64,000 nt of DNA from Citrus sinensis (lineage: Eukaryota > Streptophyta > Magnoliopsida > Sapindales > Rutaceae). A program made the translations under genes and the position numbers. The stretch spans positions 10,011,501 through 10,075,500 of the forward strand of contig NC_068558.1 of the NCBI RefSeq assembly GCF_022201045.2. Direction: 5' to 3'. Shown here in pieces: positions 11,403 to 21,290 of the stretch. Position 1 is the stretch's first letter, and each line of letters starts with the position of its first letter. The notes under the pieces are model-generated. The model saw only the letters and a list, made by a program, of their open reading frames with translations. It had not been told where the DNA came from and made no database searches.

Positions 11403-13483
11403 AGTTTTTCTTTTTAAAAATTTTGGAGGCATACATATTATTATAATATTATTTATATTATAATATATTAACTATTAAATTCATTCATTCATTCATTCTT
11501 TCTTTAGGTGAACTCTTTTGATTTGTTTTTGATGATAATAAGGGTTCAATTAAATTAATTAAGTTATTAGATAGCATTTTTTTCCCCTTCAGGAATAAAG
11601 TTTTACAGAACAATGTTTGTTTGTTGAGCCTTTTATTATTTCACTTGATGGTAGTCACGGAAGAAAAACAAAATTTTGTTTATTTACGTAGCTTTCTTAT
11701 TCAAAATATATCATTGTAATTTTTTTGAAATCATATATGCATAAGATGGGGACTCTTTGTTTTTTTTTTTTTTTGGGTTCTAGTTCAAAATGTTTCTGAT
11801 CTCTTTTTTTTCTTCATGATTTTTTTTTTTTGGGTAGTATGTGAAATATATGTGAAGACTAATAATGTTCATTACTCAAAAAAAAAAAAAAAAGAAAGAT
11901 ATTGTCAACGATTACTCACTTGAAAGACAGAATAAACTTTTATAAAAAATGTTCTTTAACATTTTTCCTGTCAACTTGAACCGGCAAAGGGACGTGTGGA
12001 TTTTGAATGGCCAAAGGGAGAGTAAATACATGTTGGCTGTCTAGAATCTGTCAAAAATGAGAGGAGAAGTTTTAGATTACATTTACATCATAAGTTTATA
12101 ATTTATTAATGCATATATATTATGTGCAGTTTAATTAAATAAAATTATTAATTATATAATAATTTTTTAAAATAAATGCACCTATGATATATATGCATTA
12201 ATTAGGTGTAATACTTATAATGTGTTTTAAAATTTCTCAAATAAAAAACTGATGGAGTATTAAAATGCGTAAATAGTTGGACGTACGTAAAGAACAAAAT
12301 TGTTATTTTATAGTTACAAATTTTATTACCAAGATTTGAAGTGCTATAGTTTCTGAGGAAATCATCGCTCATTAAAAGTTATAACTTTTCATGATTCGGA
12401 GTCCTACTTGGAAGCTTCCCATTCGTTTGCTCTCTCCTTTTTTTGTTCCCCTCTTCTTCAAAACTACTGTCGATTTATTCAATTGAAAGTCATGATAAAA
12501 AATTATAAAAAAATGCCTCTTTAATATTTTTATTGTCAAGTTGACATGGCAAAGGGACATATGCAAAGTTTGAATCGCCAAAGGGATATGTAAAGAGTAT
12601 ATATATGTTGGTTGCTTCGAATTTGTATAGATTAGATGAGAAATTTTAGAGTACATTAATGATATTATATTTAATTAATACATATATGCTATGCATATTT
12701 TTATTAAATATGTTTGATGTGTTCTAAAATCATTTCAAATGGAGACAAATGGAATATAAAAGTACCCAAATAGATGGATGTATGTAAAGGATAAATTGTC
12801 ATTCCCCTCTCTCTGCCTCTAATTGATATCGGGCTGCTCACTTGAAAGACAAGATAAAAATTGTAAAAAATGTCTCTTATAACATTTTTCTTGTCAAGTT
12901 TACCCAGCAAAGGGAAATTTGTAGAGTTTGAATGGCCAAAAAGATATGTAAAGAGTATATAAATGTTGGTTAATTGTGAAAATAGTAAAACTTTTATGGT
13001 TATTTTTATAAATTTTCCAAATAGAAACTTAAGCTTCTAAGTTTTTTCTGTTATAATTTTTGAAAACAAATTTTGCATATGTGCATGACACAAGAAGTGA
13101 AGTAGAACGCTAAACTGATAATAATAAATTGATGCCGAGAATATACGGGTCTATACTATATACTATACGTGTGTCGATTATACCGACGCGCCACATCACG
13201 TGAGTGGCACCCACGCTCGTGTTAATACCTGCTTTTTATTTATTTATTTTCTTTTTGAAGAAATACCTGCTTTTAAGAAAAAACAGAAAGATATAAAATA
13301 AGAAACCCAAACCATGCTTCCCCACCAAACGCGCCGTCAACGCCCAACCTTAAAACCAGCCAAAACCAACACCTAGGGGACTCGCCTTCCCAACTAATCT
13401 CCCTACAACCACTCATATTTCAACACGCCAGCATCCTCATTACAACGGCCCACCCTACTTGGGACTCTCTTTTCCTTTTTGCT

Positions 13484-13648
13484 CACGTGCCTGTTTCCTC
13501 CGCCAAATCGTGACGTGGCGTTGTTTCGCTCGCCCATGCAGTTAAATTCTATTTTTAGTTCTTTTTGCATTAGATTATTTTCATTATCCTTTCTTTTAAT
13601 TTTTTAAAAAATTTTTTATTTTTATTTTTATTACCGATGCCTATAAAA
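13484..13648 (+). promoter_or_regulatory. Core promoter of VQ copy 3
   Basis: G-box CACGTG at 13484-13489, TGACGTGG at 13511-13518, TATAAAA at 13642-13648. The distal CACGTG (13197-13202) is kept. The W-box core present in units 1 and 2 reads TTTACC here. Confidence 0.6.
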
Positions 13649-13709
13649 ACAAAACCAAAACAACATTCAATTTCCCTTCTCGTGTCTCCATTTTTTAAAA
13701 AATTAAAAA

Positions 13710-14378
13710 ATGAGGCCAACATCAGCAGCAGCACAACAATGCAATAACGATAACAATAATAATCAAAATAATAATAATAACAATAATAATTCTCCGCCAT
13801 TGAAGATCAATAAAGACTCACATTTCATCAAGAAATCGTCGGCGTCGGCGTCGGCGTCGGTGTCATTGCCGCCGTCGCACCAGCATCCAGTGATCATCTA
13901 CACGCATTCGCCGAAGATCATACACACGCACCCGCTAGACTTCATGGTACTGGTGCAGAAACTCACCGGATTGTCGCGATCGAGCGACGATAACTCGACG
14001 GAGAAATGCAATGGATCGTCGGAGGAGGAGAATAATGATAGCAACAACAACAATATTAAGAGCTGTAAGATCGCCGGAAAGGACGACGAGTCGACGTCGG
14101 TGATAACGACGGATGAGAACTGCAGCGGAGGAAACATCGACGACGGTCAGGTGAATTCTTGTTTTTTTCCGCCGCCGATATTTGAGCCGCCGAATCCATT
14201 TTTTACGAGTAATATTCCAGTGTTTACGCCGAATTCTGCAGATTTTTTGTGCTCGAATCATCAGCAGTTTTATAATTACGCAGCTAATTCGTTGCTTTTC
14301 TCGTCGAATATCAGAGGGGCAATTTTGTCAACACATCCGGCAGCAGCTGAAGGCATGAATGATTTTCGTGAATTTTAG
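13710..14378 (+). CDS. VQ motif-containing protein, copy 3 (most diverged)
   Basis: 222 residues with an intact frame and VQ motif (78-87). It differs from copy 1 at eight positions: T8A, R58Q, R76L, V122A, M124K, V153F, D193N and S206L. I noticed no synonymous differences. R76L is two residues before the VQ motif phenylalanine, where the related lead-in is usually basic. The gene sits at the right end of the array with the same promoter layout. It may be functional but appears under weaker or altered constraint. Confidence 0.9.
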   Translation: MRPTSAAAQQCNNDNNNNQNNNNNNNNSPPLKINKDSHFIKKSSASASASVSLPPSHQHPVIIYTHSPKIIHTHPLDFMVLVQKLTGLSRSSDDNSTEKCNGSSEEENNDSNNNNIKSCKIAGKDDESTSVITTDENCSGGNIDDGQVNSCFFPPPIFEPPNPFFTSNIPVFTPNSADFLCSNHQQFYNYAANSLLFSSNIRGAILSTHPAAAEGMNDFREF

Positions 14379-15933
14379 AGTTTTTCTTTTTAAAAATTTT
14401 GGAGGCATACATATTATTATAATATTATTTATATTATAATATATTAACTATTAAATTCATTCATTCATTCATTAGGTGAACTCTTTTGATTTGTTTTTGA
14501 TTATAATAAGGGTTCAATTAAATTAATTAAGTTATTAGATAGCATTTTTTTCCCCTTCAGGAATAAAGTTTTACAGAACAATGTTTGTTTATTGAGCCTT
14601 TTATTATTTCACTTGATGGTACTCACGGAAGAAAGACAAAATTTTGTTTATTTACGTAGCTTTCTTATTCAAAATATATCATTGTAATTTTTTTGAAATC
14701 ATATATGCATAAGATGGGGACTCTTTGGTTTTTTTTTTTTGGGTTCTAGTTCAAAATGTTTCTGATCTCTTTCTTTTCTGCATGATTTTTTTTTTTTTTG
14801 GGTAGTATGTGAAATATATGTGAAGACTAATAATGTTCATTACTCAAAAAAAAAAAAAAAGATATTGTCAACGATTACTCACTTGAAAGACAGAATAAAC
14901 TTTTATAAAAAATGTTCTTTAACATTTTTCCTATCAACTTGAACCGGCAAAGGGACGTGTGGATTTTGAAGGGCCAAAGGGAGAGTAAATACATGTTGGC
15001 TGTCTAGAATCTGTCAAAAATGAGAGGAGAAGTTTTAGATTACATTTACATCATAAGTTTATAATTTATTAATGCATATATATTATGTGCAGTTTAATTA
15101 AATAAAATTATTAATTATATAATAATTTTTTAAAATAAATGCACATATGATATATATGCATTAATTAGGTGTAATACTTATAATGTGTTTTAAAATTTCT
15201 CAAATAAAAAACTGATGGAGTATAAAAATGAGTAAATAGTTGGACGTACGTAAAGAACAAAATTATTATTTTATAGTTACAAATTTTATTACCAAGATTT
15301 GAAGTGCTATAGTTTTTGAGGAAAATCATCGCTCATTAAAAGTTATAACTTTTCATGATTCGGAGTCCTACTTGTAAGCTTCCCATTCTTTTGCTCTCTC
15401 CTTTTTTTTTTCCCCTCTTCTTCAAAACTACTGTCGATTTATTCAATTGAAAGTCACGATAAAAAATTTTAAAAAAATGCCTCTTTAACTTTTTTATTGT
15501 CAAGTTGACATGGCAAAGGGACATATGCAAAGTTTGAATCGCCAAAGGGGTATGTAAAGAGTATATATATGTTGGTTGCTTCGAATTTCTATAAATTAGA
15601 TGAGAAATTTTAAAGTACATTAGAGATATTATATTTAATTAATACATATATGCGATGTATAGTTTTATTAAATATGTTTGATGTGCTCTAAAATCACTTC
15701 AATTGGAGACAAATGGAATATAAAAGTACCCAAATAGATGGATGTATGTAAAGGATAAATTGTCATTCCCCTCTCTCTGTCTCTAATTGATATCGGGCTG
15801 CTCACTTGAAAGACAAGATAACAATTGTAAAAAATGTCTCTTATAACATTTTTCTTGTCAAGTTGACCCAACAAAGGGAAATTTGTAGAGTTTGAATGGC
15901 CAAAAAGATATGTAAAGAGTATATAAATGTTGG

Positions 15934-17388
15934 TTTCTCATAATTTGTAGAATTTCGAGGAGAAAATTTGAAATACGTATTATATCTAATTAATACATAT
16001 GTGCTATGTGTAGTTTAATTAAATATAATTATTAATTATATGGTGATTTAAAAAAACACATATAATATATATGTATTAATTAAGTGTAATACCTTTGAAG
16101 TCCTCTAAAATCTCTCAAATAAAAAATAGATAGAGTATAAAAATATGTAAATAGATGGATCTACATAAATGATAAAATTATTATTTTTTTTTGTAGTTAC
16201 AAATTTTTATTACAAAAATTTGAAGTGCTATAGATTTCAATAAAAATAACCGCTGGTAAAAAGATATAAAAAAACTTTTCATGGCACAGATTTCTACTTG
16301 GAAACTGTATTCCCCTCCCCCCCCGGCCCCCCCCCCCCCCCCCTCTCTCTTCGTAAAACTGGTGTCCTTTTATTTAATTGAAATACAAGATAAAAAATTA
16401 TATAAAATGTCTATTTAACATTTTTCTTGTCAAGTTGACCTGGCAAAGGGACACGTGTGGAGTTTGAATGGCTACAGAGATATGTAAAGAGTATATATAT
16501 GATGGCTGTTTAGAATTTATAGAAATTAGAGGATAAATTCTAAAGTACATGAAAGGTATTATATCTAATTAATGCATGTATATTATGTATAATTTAATTA
16601 AATATAATTATTAATTATATGGAATGAATACATGACATATATGTATTATATATACGACATATAGATTCCAATGAAAATCGTTGCCGATAAAAAGGTGTAT
16701 AATAGCTTTTTATCGGCAATGATTTTCTAACTTGATTCTTTATCAGTTCATTGCAAAGGTCAAATTTCTTTTTCAACTCCATAGCACATTATGATGGTAA
16801 AAACAGTGATTACAATCAATTATATATGTGCTTTAGAATTTGAATCTTAATAGTTGTTAATTACTTTGTATCAACCTACCTCACGGGCTGTTAACTTGAT
16901 AGAATCCTAGAATGTTGGAAGCTTATAACTAATAATTTTGAAATTCAATTATATTGTACTTATTTTTTTATTTGAAGTTCAGTCTGCATATAATTTAAAA
17001 TGGCGACCAAAATGTAAGGAAAAAAAAAGAAATACACAGTTTTTATAATTATTTATTTAATATTTTATTTTAATAATATCATGCTAGTTTTATTTGAAGC
17101 TAATTTATTAATTGAATTTTAATGTGAAGTCATTAATTATCTCACTCCTTAAATTAAAAAAATAAAGAGTTAGATATTAGTATTTAGTTTTATGTCAAAA
17201 TTTTTAACTTGAGACAGCCTACCTATTTATTAATTATTTAAATTATTTATAAATTTGAAACCATCTGAATTTATATGTGAAAATTTTAAAACATTTAATA
17301 TTTTAGAATTTCAGTATACAACAGGGAGTTTAGAGTTAATTACCAACCTCTACATCCTAACGTTCAACTCTCTCGCTCGCTCTCTCCC
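15934..17388. other. Decayed sub-repeats, C-tract and hairpin; no gene
   Basis: Degenerate copies of the array's ~130 bp sub-repeat occur to about 16620, the clearest at 16370-16505. A cytosine-rich tract lies at 16312-16343. A hairpin lies at 16673-16727. The remainder up to the MADS promoter is AT-rich with no coding signal. Confidence 0.6.
16673..16727. repeat. 22-bp inverted repeat with 11-nt loop
   Basis: The arms (16673-16694 and 16706-16727) are centred on GCCGATAAAAAG and its complement and differ at one position, which would be a G:U pair in RNA. Weaker relatives occur near the end of each tandem unit (about 9382-9420). This suggests the centre of a foldback mobile element. Confidence 0.6.
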
Positions 17389-17395
17389 TATATAT
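17389..17395 (+). promoter_or_regulatory. TATA box of the MADS gene
   Basis: TATATAA about 100 bp before the chosen ATG, after a pyrimidine-rich ctctcgctcgc stretch. Position relative to the start codon is typical. Confidence 0.5.
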
Positions 17396-17490
17396 AACGG
17401 GGACGCGCTAAAACGACCACCCACTCTCAGCTTCCTTTATATACACAGCTCTCTCTTGTTTTGCGTACGCAACTCTCTTGTTTATGTTCG

Positions 17491-17946
17491 ATGAAAATGG
17501 CGCCGGGAAAGGGAAAACTGAAAATCGAAATCAAGAAAATAGGGAAGCAAAAAGCGAGAATGGTTACTTTTTCAAAACGACGGCAAAGCCTTTTCAAAAA
17601 AGCCCAAGAATACGCTAACATCACCGGCTCTCAGATCGCCGTTCTTGTTTTCTCACCGGCCGGCAACCCGTACGTTCATGGGTCACCGTCATTTGACGCC
17701 GTTATTGACAAATTCTTGAGCGTTAACGGCGGCGCAAGCAGCAGTGGCCAAGTGGGTGTCCATCACAATGAAGCCGATGTGTGCCGCGGATTCTTGATGG
17801 TTCTGGAAGACAAGATCAAACGGTGTCGGAGTGCGGAGGATTTGTCGGCGGTGAAGGCGGAGTTGGAGGAAGTGAGAGTGAAGGTTTTGCAGAGACTTAA
17901 GCATATTGAAGAAGACGAATTCGTCACTTCTTTGCTCAATTGTTGA
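17491..17946 (+). CDS. Type I (M-alpha, AGL62-like) MADS-box protein
   Basis: The first in-frame ATG is at 17491, giving 151 residues; a second ATG at 17497 is equally possible. The MADS (SRF-type) DNA-binding domain fills roughly residues 8-66. It has KIEIKKI, then VTFSKRRQSLFKKAQE and IAVLVFSPAGNPY, followed by FDAVIDKFL, a hallmark of the AGL62-like type I subgroup. The C-terminal part (about 95-145) is a charged, probably coiled segment. There is no K-domain and no intron, both normal for type I. It is shorter than typical AGL62 proteins (~300 residues). Members often act in endosperm or female gametophyte development; that role here is inference only. Confidence 0.88.
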   Translation: MKMAPGKGKLKIEIKKIGKQKARMVTFSKRRQSLFKKAQEYANITGSQIAVLVFSPAGNPYVHGSPSFDAVIDKFLSVNGGASSSGQVGVHHNEADVCRGFLMVLEDKIKRCRSAEDLSAVKAELEEVRVKVLQRLKHIEEDEFVTSLLNC

Positions 17947-19472
17947 TTCAATTTTGATGCTGGACATTAATTAAATTAGGGTTTTGCTTCGATCAACTGA
18001 TAGTTGATCAAGATTCGATTTTTTTTTTTTTTTCCGTTGGGTATATATAGTTTACATTAGGAGATTTTTAGGGTTTACAAAATGATTTTTTTTTTTTTTA
18101 TTGGCTTACAAATTGCAAAAGTACCAAACCCTTTCACAAGCACTGGCTCACAAATCACAATTCTGGCAGCAGTAGTGTCTTTTGCTTACTATCGACCTTG
18201 GGCATCTCCGTAGCCAAAACTCGCAAGTGAAAGAAACAAATAACAAGCTATTTATTATTAGAATTATTTTTGAAATTAGAAGTTTCTAATATTATAAACC
18301 CAATGTTTGAGATTTGACCGATTATGTGGAAATTACTATTAGACCAGAGCCTTAATTTTGAAGATGAGGCTTGGAATGATGAAATATAAACCCAAAAAAA
18401 AAAAAAAAAAAAAAAGGTAGCTGTTACTAAGGCATCAAAGAAAAGGTTAAAAGAAGTTGATGGAAACAAAATGCAACTCAAATCTATTAATCTAACCAAG
18501 AAAACGGTCTCTGCCTTAGGGTACAAGTGGTTGGTAGAATGAAGTTGGCAATGAATGGCCTTGCAAAAGAGGAGTAGTCCATCTCAGTGGCAAATGAACT
18601 GAAAAGGATAATGCATGTGTCTGGCTAACTAAAGGGTAATGGCAAATGAACTGAAAAGGATAATGCATGTGTCTGGCTAACAGGCTCATGTGACTTACAA
18701 AATGTGACTCATGTGTCTGGCTAACTGGCTCATACTAGCTTGTTATTTGTTATTAAACAAATAACAAGCTAATATGTTAGATCATGCGTGCTTTTTTTGT
18801 GCTTGGTTTGATTATTATTCTTTTAAAGAAGAAGGATCATGTGTTGTTTTTGTGATTTACTTAGTTTCTAATATATCTTCAGTTAAGAAAATAGAATGGA
18901 GTCTTCTTGTTGCCTTTAAATTAAATTAGTATTTTGTTTGATTAAGTTATTGTGAGGCTTTGATTGAGATTTTGTTACTTTATGTTGTGAATGGATGAGT
19001 TTATAGATCTATGCCGGACAATTGTTTGATAAATTGTCTAAAAGAAAAAGAATTTGGTGCTTTGCTTCACTAATTGTGGCCTAGAAATTATTACTGCATG
19101 TAGAAGTATTTCCAATCCGTAGTTGACTTTACATTAAGAAAAAATTATCCTAATTGAATGAATAACTTGCGTTGGTTTTCGCTTCATCAATTCAGTGCAG
19201 CAATGAATCCTCTTATATATGCATATAATAGAGGCAAAATGAAAAAAAAAATTCCACAAAAATTCGGTAAATGGAAATATTCTAATAATTGCGTTCTGTG
19301 TCTAGCTTATTTCATTTCATCGTAATGCATTTACTATCATAAAAAAGAAGACACAAAAAATGGCCAGGCACCTCCCTACAGCTAGCCGTCTCCCATCATG
19401 ATCCTGCCCTCAAACAATCAGCCCCTGGAAACTTATCATCATGTCATGTGAGTCGCTGTGATTAATTATCAT
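17947..19472. other. Intergenic region with small repeats
   Basis: No coding family is seen. It contains poly-T and poly-A runs, a ~52 bp direct duplication (units about 18582-18633 and 18640-18690, core 'ggcaaatgaactgaaaagg'), and a palindrome at 18736-18771. Confidence 0.5.
18736..18771. repeat. Perfect 16-bp palindrome, 4-nt loop
   Basis: TAGCTTGTTATTTGTT, loop ATTA, AACAAATAACAAGCTA. The second arm's sequence also occurs at 18234-18249, so it is part of a small dispersed repeat. Confidence 0.7.
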
Positions 19473-21290
19473 TCAGTTGCCAATATATTTACTGCCCTTG
19501 TTAACAAAGAACATAAGTATTGGTAGAAAGCGTTTTCTACTGCAGGTTGAAATCACATCAGCCCAGGAACCAGTAACCTACATATGCACATGACACAAAT
19601 CTGGATTACAGAAAGGAAAATTATACAAGAAATCAAAAAAAGAAACAAAAGAAATTTCAGCACCCTCTGAATATACCTCCACATTTGAGTCACTATGCTG
19701 AACATTATAATGTTCATCATGCTGATCATCAGACAGAAAGCAGACAGAATATCGTCGATCATAAGAGAGGCAAACCTGGAAAAATGAAAGATAAAACTTT
19801 TAATTGCAACATGAGCACGCAGCTTCAATTTATAACTTGAGGAGGTTCAAGCACATGAAATTTACCATTGAAGCGACGAAATATGTGTAATCAGGCAGGT
19901 ATCCTTGAAATATCTTGCTTAGATCCAACTCATTAGAGAGAGCACTCAATGTCGTTGATATATTTTCTAAACTCTCGTCAACTCCCTGCCAATCTATAAG
20001 TGATATGAAGACCTGTGGAAGACGCCGTGGAGCACACGAGATACGGTTTAGTTGTCCGCAGCCACAAGTCATTTTCCCACCCATCCCCGTCAACTCTAAA
20101 AGCTGTTTACCAGACATATCCCTGTGGTCATTCTGGGTTAAAAGGACAATGCTCAAATCATCAGAAACAGAGACTAAAAACATTTGTGTTCCAAAAAATA
20201 AATGGAGACTTTGTCAATGAAGTATACCAACTCAACCTACCTTCCACCTTCTGAGATCGTATGCGGATATAGTGAGATAAAGGAGAGTAGACTTCTCATA
20301 TCCCGATCTAATATGACAGTTGGTGCATTCTATACTTTCCAAAACATCCATTCCAAATATTCTATGCACCAAACAATGGGAGCTTGTACAAGCCAAACGG
20401 CCCATGTACACGTCTTCTGGTTTGTCATCAGAATTAACGTCATTAAATGACTGGTGGAGAGCTTGGAAGATAACAAGAAGGAATAGAGAAGCATGCTTCA
20501 CTGGTCCCTGGAAAGTAGGCATTTGAATGAGGGATAGTATATAGATACAAAGGAAGGAACCAACATAAAGACAACAAAGAACAGCAATGGCTTATATATC
20601 ATTTCAAGTTCTGCAGTTTTGTGGAGGTGAAAATTTTTCAAAACTGGAGACTGATTTGCTACAAACCTCCTGGAAGTTTTTTCGAGTACCGTAGCAAGTG
20701 CTCAGAGCAATTCTTAATTCAGTGGGATCAACAGCTTCTCCGCGATTCTTGGCAGCAATTATGCCAAAAAAGGCACAGACAATGCAGGGATCTTCATCGT
20801 GCTCTTCAACTTTATCTAATAACTTTTTACATTCCTCTTGAAATTCTCGTAGGTTCCATAGGGACTGCATTACCACATAAAAGAAAAAAAAAATATTCAG
20901 GAGTGACAGAAAGTGAAACAAGAAGTGACCATCTTTCCAGTAGCAGATGACAGAAAATCATCTGGTTATGGAATGATAACCCATCATTCCAGTAGTATGT
21001 GACAGAAAACATTTGGTTATGGAATGATAACCTGTATAATCGTATATAGAATGCTATTAGCAGCTTCTTTTCCAAGTCCAGTTCCAAGCAAATTGACATT
21101 GAACCTAGCCTCATGCTCAAGTTGAAGCTGATAGTTCACATTTTCTTCAAGCAATTTTTTGTCGGCCGCAATCGATTGTTGCAGATCATCAGCTCTTTCA
21201 TCCTTCTCAGAATTTGGATTGTCATTGTTAACCAAGAACAGAAGTACTGGTAGTAAGCGTTTTCTGCTGCAGGTAGAAATCACATCATCC
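19473..21290 (-). repeat. Second peptidase-like domain module of the internal duplication
   Basis: Exons 13-18 repeat exons 7-12 in order, with matching exon lengths (198, 267, 267 versus 133+134, and 99 versus 96). The His-box position is Tyr (Y1727). The final exon ends VNKGSKYIGN then TGA at 19473-19475. Confidence 0.85.

Larger units (their letters stand above)
6644..15933 (+). repeat. Tandem array: three ~2.97 kb units plus a partial fourth
   Basis: The same motif (gtaaagagtatatatatg) opens units at 6644, 9615, 12590 and 15554, giving periods of 2971, 2975 and 2964 bp. Units stay near-identical across promoter, gene and spacer, with scattered substitutions and homopolymer length changes. 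The fourth copy diverges at about 15933. Each unit contains one VQ gene, and also internal sub-repeats of a ~130 bp motif (cacttgaaagacaaga...) found at about 6896, 8940 and 9500 in unit 1. Confidence 0.95.

Noticed and set aside
17461..17490. Longer N-terminus for the MADS protein
   Set aside because: The frame extends upstream only to a TTG codon; the first ATG is at 17491 and the MADS domain begins just after it.
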